Assembly (NCBI RefSeq): GCF_016616425.1
Contig: NZ_CP067101.1
Span: 4,464,001 to 4,528,000, forward strand
Length of the DNA stretch: 64,000 nucleotides
Direction of reading: 5' to 3'
From: Bradyrhizobium diazoefficiens
GTDB lineage: Bacteria; Pseudomonadota; Alphaproteobacteria; Rhizobiales; Xanthobacteraceae
The notes below the pieces were generated by a model. That model did not search any database and was not told the DNA's origin. It saw nothing but the letters and a program-made list of their open reading frames with translations. Positions 20,182 to 29,332 of this stretch are shown here, in pieces (the first letter of the stretch is position 1; each line of letters starts with the position of its first letter). Both the position numbers and the translations under genes were made by a program.

Positions 20182-20955
20182 TCAGCCGCGATAGATCGGC
20201 GCACCGCTCGGGGAGGCCACCGCGCCGCCATCGACGAAGATTTCCTGGCCCTGCACATGCGCGGAATCATCGGAGGCGAGGAACAGCACGGTCTTCGCAA
20301 CGTGATCCGTTTCACCGAGGCGGCCGAGCGGCGTCATCAGCCCGATCCACTTCTCGAACGCCTTCTCGGCTTCCGGCGTGGCGGTTGCAGGCCCCCAGAT
20401 CGGGGTGCGGATCGCACCGGGCGCCACCACGTTGACGCGGATGCCGCGCGGCGACAGTTCCGAGGCCATGATCCGCGCCATTGCCCGCACGCCGGCCTTC
20501 GCCGCGCCATAGGCCGAATAGCCGGGAATGCCGAGCACCGAGATCACCGAGCCGTTGAGGATGATCGAGGAATTGTCCTTGAGATAGGGCAACGCGGATT
20601 GAACGGTGAAGAACACGCCGGTCAGATTGGTGCTGATCACCTTCTCGAACGTCTCCAGCGTCGCTGAGCCCAGCGGCGTGCCGCCGGCGATGCCGGCATT
20701 GGCAAACACGATGTCGAACTTGCCGAACTTCTCTGCGCCCTGCTTGATCGCCGCTTCCGTCGCCGCGATGTCAGTGGCGTCGGCTGGCAGCGCGAGCGCA
20801 TTCGTTCCAAGTTCCTTGGCGGCCGCGGCCAGCGTCTCCTTGTTGCGCCCGGTGATCACCACCTTGGCGCCCTCGGCCACGAACAGTTTTGCCGTCGCAA
20901 GCCCGATGCCGCTGTTGCCGCCGGTGATCAGGGCCGTCTTGTCCTTCAGTCTCAC
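20182..20955 (-). CDS. Short-chain dehydrogenase/reductase (SDR)
   Basis: 257-residue classical SDR. NAD(P) motif in KTALITGGNSGIGLATAKLF, NAG in FANAGIAGGT, and catalytic Ser (NGSVISVLG) with Tyr-X3-Lys in YSAYGAAKAGVRAMAR. It ends with the usual QGQEIFVDGGA block. The Arg in VITGRNKET after the second strand points to NADP preference. A GTG start at 20955 is chosen because GGAGG lies five bases before it. Divergent from an HxlR regulator, a frequent pairing in which the regulator senses reactive carbonyls or quinones. Confidence 0.93.
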   Translation of the reverse strand: MRLKDKTALITGGNSGIGLATAKLFVAEGAKVVITGRNKETLAAAAKELGTNALALPADATDIAATEAAIKQGAEKFGKFDIVFANAGIAGGTPLGSATLETFEKVISTNLTGVFFTVQSALPYLKDNSSIILNGSVISVLGIPGYSAYGAAKAGVRAMARIMASELSPRGIRVNVVAPGAIRTPIWGPATATPEAEKAFEKWIGLMTPLGRLGETDHVAKTVLFLASDDSAHVQGQEIFVDGGAVASPSGAPIYRG

Positions 20956-20969
20956 GCTCGCCTCCAGTA

Positions 20970-21022
20970 GTTGCATTATGAAACTATGTTGCCATCTAGG
21001 CCATTCGGTTTTATGATGCAAC
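20970..21022. promoter_or_regulatory. Inverted repeat in the SDR/HxlR divergent promoter
   Basis: gttgcattatgaaac (20970-20984) and gttttatgatgcaac (21008-21022) are inverted copies matching at 13 of 15 positions, with centres 38 bp apart, lying between the SDR start and the HxlR start. This is the expected place for HxlR binding, and both promoters would be covered. The binding itself is inferred. Confidence 0.6.
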
Positions 21023-21079
21023 CACACAAGCGCGTGATCGGCGGCAGCCGCCGTGCGAACGCGACAGGACGGAACGAGG

Positions 21080-21550
21080 ATGGTGAAACGGACGAGCTTT
21101 GCCGGCGATGCCTGCCCGATCGCGCGGTCGCTGGATGCGCTCGGCGACTGGTGGTCGCTCTTGATCATCCGCGAGGCGCTGTTCGGCGTCGGCCGCTTCG
21201 GCGAGTTTCAGAACAAGCTCGGCATGGCCAAGAACATCCTGGCGGCGCGGCTGCGATCGCTGGTCGACCACGGCATTCTGGAAACCGCCCCCGCCTCCGA
21301 CGGCAGCGCCTATCATGAATATGTGCTGACGCCGAAGGGCCGGGGCACCTTCCCGATCCTGGTTGCGCTGCGGCAATGGAGCGAGGAGTTCGACGAGCGC
21401 CCCGAAGAGATCGCAACCATCCTTGTCGATCGCGAGAAGGGCCGCCCGGTGAAAAAGCTGGAGATGCGGGCGGAGGACGGACGGCTGCTCAGCCCCGCGG
21501 ATACCATGTTGAAGCCGCGGCCAGCGCCGCGACGACGGTCGGCGAGATAG
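21080..21550 (+). CDS. HxlR-family transcriptional regulator
   Basis: 156 residues with the HxlR winged helix: CPIARSLDALGDWWSLLIIREALFG, then FGEFQNKLGMAKNILAARLRSLVDHGIL and YVLTPKGRG. The Cys near the N-terminus (GDACPIARS) is the typical position of the redox-sensing Cys in HypR/YodB-like members. ATG 21080 follows GAACGAGG; ATG 21053 would add nine residues. Probably controls the divergent SDR gene and itself through the repeat between them. Confidence 0.92.
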   Translation: MVKRTSFAGDACPIARSLDALGDWWSLLIIREALFGVGRFGEFQNKLGMAKNILAARLRSLVDHGILETAPASDGSAYHEYVLTPKGRGTFPILVALRQWSEEFDERPEEIATILVDREKGRPVKKLEMRAEDGRLLSPADTMLKPRPAPRRRSAR

Positions 21551-21597
21551 TCATCGCGCGAGCCATTCTGTGGCGGGCCATCACCACACGTTCGCTG

Positions 21598-21722
21598 TCA
21601 TTGCCCGCCTTGTGCGCACTTGCGCACTGGGGCGGGCGATCCAGTATTCCAGAGACGGCGATGTTTCCCCGATAGGCTGCGGCGTACTGGATTGCCCCGC
21701 TTTCGCGTGGAATGACGGCCGT
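21598..21722. repeat. Interspersed repeat (GATCCAGTATTCCAGAG family), copy 1
   Basis: The element contains gatccagtattccagagac in one half and tactggattgccccgc ... ggaatgacgg in the other, so its halves form an inverted repeat around gcgatgtttccccg. A close copy lies at 34290-34395. It fills the space between the HxlR gene and the small gene at 21738. Confidence 0.75.
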
Positions 21723-21737
21723 TCTGGAGCATGTCCC

Positions 21738-21977
21738 TCACGACAGCTTGCGCTTACTCCGCAGCCGCAGACGCTCGTCGGCTTCCAGCTTGGTCATGCC
21801 CAACAGATAATGCAGCACGCCGAGCTTGTGACGCCCGGCAAGCTTGCGCAATGCGCCGGCCTGCTCGGCGATGAAGGCCACCGCCTCGTCCGCGCCGCCC
21901 TCGCCCGGTTCCTCGTGACGCCGGCCCTCCGGCGCGCCGATAGCGGCGCGCGCTCGTTTCTTTCCTGGCCTAGCCAC
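21738..21977 (-). CDS. Small basic protein, unknown function
   Basis: About 79 residues with charged helical character (RPGKKRARAAIGAPEG, then GALRKLAGRHKLGVLHYLLG and a basic end LRLRSKRKLS). Third codon positions are strongly G/C, which supports coding. The GTG at 21977, after a GGGTGGGG stretch, is the likeliest start; the frame is open further upstream toward 22178 but codon use is weak there. Divergent from topA. No function recognised. Confidence 0.6.
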   Translation of the reverse strand: MARPGKKRARAAIGAPEGRRHEEPGEGGADEAVAFIAEQAGALRKLAGRHKLGVLHYLLGMTKLEADERLRLRSKRKLS

Positions 21978-22204
21978 CAGACCCCACCCGAATCCATACC
22001 CGGCAGAAACATTACGCCGACATCGGCCGCAACTCCAAGGTGGTACTTTGCAACTTTCTCGATATGAAATTTTTCCCATCCGGGCGGCTTTCAACAGCCC
22101 TCGATTTGACAGCGAGGGCCTCACCACCCATGTTCGAGACGAAACGGCCGACCCGAGTCCTTTCGTTTTCGGTCCCAAATTTTCCCGTAAGTTACTGGAA
22201 CTAC

Positions 22205-24967
22205 ATGAATATCGTCATTGTGGAGTCGCCGGCGAAAGCCAAGACGATCAACAAATATTTGGGCTCGTCCTATGAGGTTCTGGCCTCGTTCGGCCATGTC
22301 CGCGACCTGCCCGCGAAGAACGGCTCCGTCGATCCGGACGCCAATTTCAAGATGATCTGGGAGATCGACCCCAAGGCGGCCGGCCGGCTCAACGACATCG
22401 CCAGGTCCCTGAAGGGCGCCGACCGCCTGATTCTCGCCACCGACCCTGATCGCGAGGGCGAGGCGATCTCCTGGCACGTGCTGGAGGTGCTGAAGGAAAA
22501 GCGCGCGCTCAAGGACCAGAAGATCGAGCGGGTGGTGTTCAACGCCATCACCAAGCAGGCGGTCTCGGACGCCATGAAGCATCCGCGCCAGATCGACGGC
22601 GCGCTGGTCGACGCCTATATGGCGCGCCGCGCCCTCGATTACCTTGTCGGCTTTACCCTCTCGCCCGTGCTGTGGCGCAAGCTGCCGGGCGCCCGCTCGG
22701 CCGGCCGCGTGCAGTCGGTGGCGCTGCGCCTCGTCTGCGACCGCGAGCTCGAGATCGAGAAGTTCGTCGCCCGTGAATACTGGTCGCTGATCGCAACGCT
22801 GCTCACCCCGCGCGGCGACGCCTTCGAGGCCCGCCTCGTCGGCGCCGACGGCAAGAAGATCCAGCGCCTCGACATCGGCACCGGCGCGGAAGCCGAAGAC
22901 TTCAAGAAGGCGCTGGAAGCGGCGAGCTACATCGTCACCGCGGTCGACGCGAAGCCGGCCCGGCGCAATCCGCAGGCCCCCTTCACCACCTCGACGCTGC
23001 AGCAGGAAGCCAGCCGCAAATACGGCTTTGCGCCGGCGCACACGATGCGCATCGCCCAGCGCCTCTATGAAGGCATCGACATCGGCGGCGAGACCACCGG
23101 ACTCATTACTTATATGCGTACCGACGGCGTGCAGATTGCGCCCGAGGCGATCACCCAGGCGCGCAAGGTGATCGGCGAGGATTACGGCAACGCCTATGTG
23201 CCTGATGCCCCGCGCCAGTACCAGGCCAAGGCCAAAAACGCCCAGGAAGCGCACGAAGCAATCCGCCCGACCGACATGTCCCGCCGTCCCGACAGCATGA
23301 GCCGCAAGCTCGATGCCGACCAGGCGCGACTTTATGAGCTGATCTGGAAGCGGACCATCGCGAGCCAGATGGAATCGGCCGAGCTCGAGCGCACCACCGT
23401 CGACATCACGGCGAAGGCCGGCGGCCGTACGCTGGAGCTGCGCGCCACCGGCCAGGTCGTCAAGTTCGACGGTTTTCTGACGCTCTACCAGGAAGGCCGC
23501 GACGACGAGGAGGACGAGGATTCGCGCCGCCTGCCCGCGATGAGCCCGACCGACGCCCTGAAGCGGCAGAGCCTTTCCGTCACCCAGCACTTCACCGAGC
23601 CGCCGCCGCGCTTCTCGGAGGCCTCGCTGGTCAAGCGCATGGAAGAGCTCGGCATCGGCCGGCCCTCGACCTATGCCTCGATCCTCCAGGTCCTGAAGGA
23701 CCGCGGCTACGTCAAGCTGGAGAAGAAGCGCCTGCACGGCGAGGACAAGGGCCGCGTCGTGATCGCGTTTCTGGAGAGCTTCTTCAGCCGCTATGTCGAA
23801 TACGACTTCACCGCCAATCTGGAAGAGCAGCTCGACCGCATCTCCAACAACGAGATCTCCTGGCAGCAGGTGCTGAAGGATTTCTGGACCGGCTTCATCG
23901 GCGCCGTCGACGACATCAAGGATCTGCGCGTCGCGCAGGTGCTCGATGTGCTCGACGATATGCTGGGACAGCACATCTATCCGCCCCGCACGGACGGCGG
24001 CGACATCAGGCAGTGCCCGAGCTGCGGCACCGGCCGATTGAATCTCAAGGCCGGCAAGTTCGGCGCCTTCGTCGGCTGCTCGAACTATCCGGAATGCCGC
24101 TACACCCGCCAGCTTGCCGCCGACAGCGAGACCACCGCCGACCGCTCGCTCGGCCAGGATCCCGACACGGGCCGTGACGTCTGGGTCAAAGCCGGCCGGT
24201 TCGGGCCCTACATCCAGCTCGGCGAGCAGAAGGACTATGCGGAAGGCGAGAAGCCGAAGCGCGCCGGCATCCCGAAGGGCACCTCTCCGAGCGATGTCGA
24301 CCTCGAGCTTGCGCTGAAGCTGCTGTCGCTGCCGCGCGAGATCGGCAAGCATCCGGAGACCGGTCAGCCGATCACCGCCGGCCTCGGCCGCTTTGGGCCG
24401 TTCGTCAAGCACGAGAAGACCTATGCCAGCCTGGAGGCCGGCGACGAGGTGTTCGACATCGGCCTCAACCGCGCGGTGACGCTGATCGCGGAAAAGGTCG
24501 CCAAGGGCCCGAGCCGCCGCTTCGGCGCGGATCCCGGCAAGGCGCTCGGCGATCATCCCACCCTCGGCACCGTCACCGTGAAGAGCGGCCGCTACGGCGC
24601 CTATGTCACCGCCGGTGGCGTCAACGCGACGATTCCCGCCGAGTTCGAAAAGGACACCGTCACGCTGCCGCAGGCGATCGCGCTGATCGACGAGCGCGCG
24701 GCCAAAGGGGGTGTGAAGGGCGGCGGCAAGACCAAGGCCAAGAAGGCGGCAAAGCCGGCCAAGGCCAAGAAAGCAGCGGAGAAAGCCGCGGACGGCGAGG
24801 ACGCCCCGCCAAAGCCCAAGAAACCGGCCGCGAAGAAGGCCGCCAAAACCAAATCCGAATCCACCAGCAAGGCCCGCGCAGGCGTGGCGTCGACGGCCAA
24901 GACGTCGGCGATCAAGTCAAGTGGCGCCGCCAAGGCTCCGGCCAAGAAGAGTGCCGGCAAGAATTAG
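22205..24967 (+). CDS. topA: DNA topoisomerase I
   Basis: Type IA topoisomerase, 920 residues, that relaxes negative supercoils. TOPRIM domain at the N-terminus (MNIVIVESPAKAKTINKYLG; acidic LATDPDREGEAISWH), active-site Tyr in TTGLITYMRTDGV, a C-terminal zinc ribbon with CPSCGTGRLNLKAG and GCSNYPECRYT, and several topoisomerase C-terminal repeats (GPYIQLGEQ, GRFGPFVKHEKT, GRYGAYVTAGG). The last 80 residues are Lys/Ala-rich and probably bind DNA. The ATG at 22205 gives the canonical N-terminus; upstream sequence in frame is not conserved-looking. Confidence 0.98.
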   Translation: MNIVIVESPAKAKTINKYLGSSYEVLASFGHVRDLPAKNGSVDPDANFKMIWEIDPKAAGRLNDIARSLKGADRLILATDPDREGEAISWHVLEVLKEKRALKDQKIERVVFNAITKQAVSDAMKHPRQIDGALVDAYMARRALDYLVGFTLSPVLWRKLPGARSAGRVQSVALRLVCDRELEIEKFVAREYWSLIATLLTPRGDAFEARLVGADGKKIQRLDIGTGAEAEDFKKALEAASYIVTAVDAKPARRNPQAPFTTSTLQQEASRKYGFAPAHTMRIAQRLYEGIDIGGETTGLITYMRTDGVQIAPEAITQARKVIGEDYGNAYVPDAPRQYQAKAKNAQEAHEAIRPTDMSRRPDSMSRKLDADQARLYELIWKRTIASQMESAELERTTVDITAKAGGRTLELRATGQVVKFDGFLTLYQEGRDDEEDEDSRRLPAMSPTDALKRQSLSVTQHFTEPPPRFSEASLVKRMEELGIGRPSTYASILQVLKDRGYVKLEKKRLHGEDKGRVVIAFLESFFSRYVEYDFTANLEEQLDRISNNEISWQQVLKDFWTGFIGAVDDIKDLRVAQVLDVLDDMLGQHIYPPRTDGGDIRQCPSCGTGRLNLKAGKFGAFVGCSNYPECRYTRQLAADSETTADRSLGQDPDTGRDVWVKAGRFGPYIQLGEQKDYAEGEKPKRAGIPKGTSPSDVDLELALKLLSLPREIGKHPETGQPITAGLGRFGPFVKHEKTYASLEAGDEVFDIGLNRAVTLIAEKVAKGPSRRFGADPGKALGDHPTLGTVTVKSGRYGAYVTAGGVNATIPAEFEKDTVTLPQAIALIDERAAKGGVKGGGKTKAKKAAKPAKAKKAAEKAADGEDAPPKPKKPAAKKAAKTKSESTSKARAGVASTAKTSAIKSSGAAKAPAKKSAGKN

Positions 24968-24974
24968 AGGTTAA

Positions 24975-27320
24975 GTGAAACGCAAGAATGACCGTGGCTT
25001 TCCCGACAGGGCAGCCATCGTCGCCTTCATCAAGGCAAATCAAGGAAACGTCGGCACCCGCGAAATTGCGCGCGAGTTCGGCCTGAAGAACGCCGATCGC
25101 GTCGAGCTCAAGCGCATGCTGCGCGAGCTTGCCGATGACGGGATCATCAAGAAGAAGCGCCACAAGGTCTCGGAGCCGGACGCTCTTCCGCCCACATTGC
25201 TCGCCGACATCACGGGGCGCGACTCCGACGGCGAGTTGATCGCCTCCCCAGCCGAATGGGATGAGGTCGAGAGCGGCGAACCTCCAAAAATTCTCGTGGA
25301 GATGCCGCGCCGGCCCAGGCCCGGCACCGCCGCCGGCGTCGGCGACCGCGCGCTGCTGCGCGTCGAGCCGACCGGCGAGGACGAAGGCCCCGCCTGGCGC
25401 GGCCGCATCATCAAGGTGCTCGACAAGGCCAAGAGTCGCATCCTCGGCGTCTTCCGCGAGCTTCCTGAAGGCGGCGGACGGCTCGTTCCCGTCGACAAGA
25501 AGTTCGCCGACCGCGAGCTGAACATCGCCAGGACCGACACACAAGGCGCGCAGGACGGGGACCTCGTCAGCGTCGACATCGTCCGCTCGCGCGGCTTTGG
25601 CCTCGCGTCAGGCCGCGTCAAGGAGAAGCTCGGCTCGGTCAAGTCGGAGAAGGCGATCAGCCTGATCGCGATCTACGCCCACGATATTCCGCTGCAATTC
25701 TCGTCCGCTGCCGAGCGCGAGGCGGAAGCCGCAGAGCCCGCTAATCTCAAAGGACGCGAAGACTGGCGCGACGTGCCGCTCGTCACCATCGATCCGCCGG
25801 ATGCCAAGGATCATGACGACGCGGTGCATGCGCAAGCCGATGACGATCCCAACAACAAGGGCGGCTTCATCGTCAACGTCGCCATTGCCGATGTCAGCTT
25901 CTACGTGCGGCCGGGCACCGCACTCGACCGCGACGCGCTCGACCGCGGCAACTCGGTCTATTTCCCCGACCGCGTCGTGCCGATGCTGCCCGAGCGCATC
26001 TCCAACAATCTCTGCTCGCTGGTGCCGGGCGAGCCGCGCGGCGCGCTCGCGGTACGCATGGTGCTCGGCCCGGACGGCCGCAAGCGCTCGCATAGGTTCC
26101 ACCGCATCCTGATGCGCTCTGCCGCCAAGCTGAGCTACGCGCAGGCGCAGGCCGCGATCGACGGAAGGCCCGATGACACCACCGGCCCCCTGCTCGACCC
26201 GATCCTCAAACCGCTCTATGCCGCCTATGCCTGTGCCAAGCGCGCGCGCGACGAGCGCGATCCGCTCAATCTGGATCTGCCCGAGCGCAAGATCCTGCTG
26301 AAGAGCGACGGCACCGTCGACCGCGTCGTCGTGCCCGAAAGGCTCGATGCGCACAAGCTGATCGAGGAGTTCATGATCCTCGCCAACGTCGCCGCGGCGG
26401 AGATGCTGGAGAAGAAATCGCTGCCGCTGATCTACCGCGTGCATGACGAGCCGACGCTGGAAAAGGTCCACGCGCTCTCGGAATTCCTGGAGACGCTCGA
26501 CGTCCCCTTCGCCAAATCTGGCGCGCTGCGCCCCACCCTGTTCAACCGTGTGCTGGCCCAGCTCGAAGGCCACGACTATTACCCGCTGGTCAGCGAGGTG
26601 GTGCTGCGCGCGCAGGCGCAGGCGGAGTACTCCTCCGAGAATTACGGGCACTTCGGTCTGAACCTGCGCCGCTACGCGCATTTCACCTCGCCGATCCGCC
26701 GCTACGCCGACCTCGTCGTGCACCGCGCGCTGGTGCGTGCGCTCGGTCTCGGCGAGGGCGCCCTGCCCGACAGCGAGACGCCGGAATCTCTCGGCGAAGT
26801 CGCCGCGCATATTTCGCTGACCGAGCGGCGCGCGATGAAGGCCGAGCGCGAGACCGTGGACCGCCTGATCGCCCATCACCTCGCCGACCGTATCGGCGCA
26901 AGCTTCCAGGGCCGCGTCTCGGGCGTCACGCGCGCCGGCCTGTTCGTCAAGCTGAGCGAGACCGGCGCCGACGGATTGATCCCGATCCGATCCCTCGGCA
27001 CGGAATATTTCAACTATGACGAGAGCCGGCACGCGCTGGTCGGCACGCGTAGCGGCACCATGTATCAGCTTGGCGACGTGGTCGATGTCCGTCTGATAGA
27101 AGCAGCTCCGATTGCGGGCGCGTTGCGGTTCGAGCTGCTGTCATCGGCCAGTGAGAGCGCGCCACGCAACCGCAGGCCGTCCGGCCCGCAACGCCGCCCC
27201 TCGTTCAAGGCGCATCCCGGGCGCAGTCCGGAGAAAAAACACAAGCCGGCAACGCAGAAGTCCGGCAAGGGAAAGAAGAACAAGGGCAAAGGCAAGGGAC
27301 AGAAGGGCAAAGCATGGTGA
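24975..27320 (+). CDS. rnr: Ribonuclease R
   Basis: 3'-5' exoribonuclease of the RNase II/R family, 781 residues, degrading structured RNA. N-terminal helix-turn-helix and cold-shock-like regions, catalytic RNB domain with IDPPDAKDHDDAVHAQ (the four conserved Asp), an S1 domain near residues 640-715 (GRVSGVTRAGLFVKLSETGADG) and a strongly basic Lys-rich tail. GTG start at 24975, eight bases after the topA stop with AGAGG before it, so topA and rnr are probably cotranscribed. Confidence 0.97.
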   Translation: MKRKNDRGFPDRAAIVAFIKANQGNVGTREIAREFGLKNADRVELKRMLRELADDGIIKKKRHKVSEPDALPPTLLADITGRDSDGELIASPAEWDEVESGEPPKILVEMPRRPRPGTAAGVGDRALLRVEPTGEDEGPAWRGRIIKVLDKAKSRILGVFRELPEGGGRLVPVDKKFADRELNIARTDTQGAQDGDLVSVDIVRSRGFGLASGRVKEKLGSVKSEKAISLIAIYAHDIPLQFSSAAEREAEAAEPANLKGREDWRDVPLVTIDPPDAKDHDDAVHAQADDDPNNKGGFIVNVAIADVSFYVRPGTALDRDALDRGNSVYFPDRVVPMLPERISNNLCSLVPGEPRGALAVRMVLGPDGRKRSHRFHRILMRSAAKLSYAQAQAAIDGRPDDTTGPLLDPILKPLYAAYACAKRARDERDPLNLDLPERKILLKSDGTVDRVVVPERLDAHKLIEEFMILANVAAAEMLEKKSLPLIYRVHDEPTLEKVHALSEFLETLDVPFAKSGALRPTLFNRVLAQLEGHDYYPLVSEVVLRAQAQAEYSSENYGHFGLNLRRYAHFTSPIRRYADLVVHRALVRALGLGEGALPDSETPESLGEVAAHISLTERRAMKAERETVDRLIAHHLADRIGASFQGRVSGVTRAGLFVKLSETGADGLIPIRSLGTEYFNYDESRHALVGTRSGTMYQLGDVVDVRLIEAAPIAGALRFELLSSASESAPRNRRPSGPQRRPSFKAHPGRSPEKKHKPATQKSGKGKKNKGKGKGQKGKAW

Positions 27321-27754
27321 CGATGAGCACGGCGCCAAAGATCTGGACGCGCGAGACGGGTCTCGTCGAGAAGCGCAACCTCTGGACCGCCATGAAGCGT
27401 GGCTTTCGCGGCCGCTGCCCGCGCTGCGGCGAGGGAAAACTGTTCCGCGCCTTCCTGAAGACGGAGGATCATTGCGCCAGATGCGACCTCGATTTCACGC
27501 CGCATCGCGCCGACGATCTGCCCGCCTATCTCGTCATCGTCATCGTCGGCCACATCGTGGTGCCCACCATCCTCTGGATCGAGACCAATTACGCGACGCC
27601 GGCCTGGCTCAGCTTCGCGGCCTATCTGCCCTTCACCTTCGTCGCCTCGCTCGCGCTGCTGCAGCCCGTGAAGGGAGCTGTGGTCGGCTTGCAATGGGCT
27701 CTGCGCATGCACGGGTTTGACGAGAACCCTCCGGGTGGTATTCCGCCCGTGTAG
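27314..27754 (+). CDS. DUF983 family membrane protein
   Basis: 146 residues. A Cys-rich N-terminal part with two CxxC pairs (GRCPRCGEGKLF, HCARCDLDF) is followed by two transmembrane helices (LVIVIVGHIVVPTILWI; FAAYLPFTFVASLALL). This is the DUF983 layout; function unknown, often linked to membrane/zinc-ribbon roles. It overlaps the rnr stop by seven bases, so it is coupled with rnr. ATG 27323 is an alternative start. Confidence 0.9.
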   Translation: MVTMSTAPKIWTRETGLVEKRNLWTAMKRGFRGRCPRCGEGKLFRAFLKTEDHCARCDLDFTPHRADDLPAYLVIVIVGHIVVPTILWIETNYATPAWLSFAAYLPFTFVASLALLQPVKGAVVGLQWALRMHGFDENPPGGIPPV

Positions 27755-27786
27755 GCAAAATAAGCACGAACAGTCTGGGTGAGGAC

Positions 27787-28539
27787 ATGACGGATACGGC
27801 CCAAGTCGGGGAGAAGGCGAAGGTTCACGAGGAGAAGGAAGCCGACCATCATCCCTATTTCCGCCCGAGGGATGCGGCGACCCTGATCCTGGTCGATCGC
27901 AGCGGTGCCATTCCGAAAGTGCTGGTCGGCAAGCGCCACGACAAGGTTGTGTTCATGCCCGGCAAGTTCGTCTTCCCCGGCGGGCGCGTCGACAAGGCCG
28001 ACTATCGCGTGCCCTGTGCGGCGCCGATCACCGCCGAGCTGGAAGCCAATCTCGCCAAGGGCAGCCCTAAGACTCCGGCCTCACGCGCGAAATCGCTCGC
28101 CATTGCCGCGATCCGCGAAGCCTGCGAGGAGACCGGCCTTTGTCTCGGCCGCAAGGCCGAGGGCAAGTTGGCCAAGCTCGAGGGCGCCTGGAAGCCGTTC
28201 GCCGATGCAGGCCTGCTGCCCGACCCGTCCAGCCTGTTCCTGATCGCACGCGCCATCACCCCGCCCGGCCGCGTCAAGCGCTTCGACACGCGCTTCTTCA
28301 CCGCGGATGCCTCCGCGATCGCCCACCGCGTCGACGGCGTGATCCATGCCGACGCCGAGCTGGTCGAGCTGGTCTGGGTCGAGCTCGGCTCGAAGCCGCT
28401 CGCCAATCTGCATCCGATGACGCGCAACGTGCTCAACGAGCTCGACTCGCGCCTTGCCACCGGCCCGCTCCGTCACGATGCGCCGGTGCCGTTCTTCCAT
28501 TTCTACGGCGGCAAGATGCAGAAGGATATTTTGAGTTAG
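27787..28539 (+). CDS. NUDIX hydrolase
   Basis: 250 residues of the NUDIX fold; the nudix helix is recognisable as FVFPGGRVDKADY followed, after an insert of about 35 residues, by AAIREACEETGLCLG with the metal-binding Glu cluster. The N-terminal His/Glu-rich lead (HEEKEADHHPYFRP) and the C-terminal HFYGGKMQ are typical of a rhizobial subgroup. Hydrolyses a nucleoside-diphosphate-linked compound of unknown identity. It lies after rnr-DUF983 as in many relatives, where rpmG normally follows. Confidence 0.9.
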   Translation: MTDTAQVGEKAKVHEEKEADHHPYFRPRDAATLILVDRSGAIPKVLVGKRHDKVVFMPGKFVFPGGRVDKADYRVPCAAPITAELEANLAKGSPKTPASRAKSLAIAAIREACEETGLCLGRKAEGKLAKLEGAWKPFADAGLLPDPSSLFLIARAITPPGRVKRFDTRFFTADASAIAHRVDGVIHADAELVELVWVELGSKPLANLHPMTRNVLNELDSRLATGPLRHDAPVPFFHFYGGKMQKDILS

Positions 28540-28540
28540 G

Positions 28541-28615
28541 TTGTCATTCCGGGGCGCGCGCCTTGGCGCGAACCCGGAATCCATGGCTCGGCGGTGTCTG
28601 CGGCCCTATGAATTC
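28541..28615. repeat. Interspersed repeat, left copy flanking the Imm21 gene
   Basis: Starts ttgtcattccggggcgcg and runs through acccggaatccatggctc, ctgcggccctatgaattc. The reverse complement is found at 29333-29407, so the two copies enclose the Imm21-type gene in inverted orientation. The element begins two bases after the NUDIX stop. Confidence 0.75.
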
Positions 28616-28700
28616 CGACTTCTCTGCTGCCGACGAAAGGGCGGGTCCGGCGTGACAACCAGCGTTGGAACAGCGAGATCACCACTTCCGTTGTCGCCGC

Positions 28701-29258
28701 TTAGCCGACTTTGTTGGAAAGCGGACCGATCCAGCAAATTTCGCGAACAACGATCGACAGCCCGGTAGAGGAGTAGTGAGCGGCCCTCGCGAGATAGCTA
28801 CCTGGCCGCAACGCCAAAACTTGGTGATTGCTGCGAAGATCGCAGCCTCGATCCGATGCATCGATAAGCCACATCGTACCGGACGCACCGGTCTCGAACT
28901 TAAGGCGCTCTGCGCTTGGACCCGCGAGACGATCCCGGAATTGTGGTGAGTGCAATGCAGGCTCGACAAGTCGTTCGTCGTCTACCCCCAACCATTGCAC
29001 GAGAAAGTCTCCATCACACTGGCCGCTGGAATACCATGCTATGTCGCCGACATCTCCAGATAACACGATAGCGCTGCCCTGGTTGCAGGCAACTGATCCC
29101 AGCCAAGTCGTAACTCTGCACGCACGGGCATAGTCACTTTCGTCCGCCGGACCTTTGCGATCGCTCCGGCCCTCTATACCTCGCCAATGCCGGAGTTGCT
29201 CATCGGCAATCAGAAGATGAGGACCACCGGTTGTCGTTATCCAAATGTGAGCTTGCAT
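28701..29258 (-). CDS. Imm21-type immunity protein (orphan)
   Basis: 185 residues resembling the Imm21 immunity family, which neutralises toxins of polymorphic toxin systems. The start MQAHIWITTTGGPHLLIADE, the SDYARACRVTTWLG segment, the AIVLSGDVGDIAWY strand and the end block ALRPGSYLARAAHYS match what I know of that family. ATG 29258 is chosen; the frame stays open much further upstream without coding character. The gene is more AT-rich than its neighbours, lies alone with no toxin gene beside it, and is bracketed by inverted copies of an interspersed repeat. It looks like an acquired orphan immunity gene. The family call is from memory of the pattern and needs a profile search. Confidence 0.75.
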   Translation of the reverse strand: MQAHIWITTTGGPHLLIADEQLRHWRGIEGRSDRKGPADESDYARACRVTTWLGSVACNQGSAIVLSGDVGDIAWYSSGQCDGDFLVQWLGVDDERLVEPALHSPQFRDRLAGPSAERLKFETGASGTMWLIDASDRGCDLRSNHQVLALRPGSYLARAAHYSSTGLSIVVREICWIGPLSNKVG

Positions 29259-29332
29259 GGTGCGCAGCACGATAGCAGGTATTTCTCCAGTTGGCCGGAT
29301 TCGAACCTTGCGCAATATGCGATTGTGCCTCT

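Noticed and set aside
22121..24556. Long open frame on the minus strand opposite topA
   Set aside because: It is the antisense of a clear topA gene. High-GC genes leave long open frames on the other strand; its Arg/Gly/Ala-rich protein has no domain.
29288..29312. tRNA-like ggattcgaacc
   Set aside because: It resembles a T-loop on the minus strand, but the flanking bases do not form a five-pair T stem and no anticodon or acceptor arm is seen.
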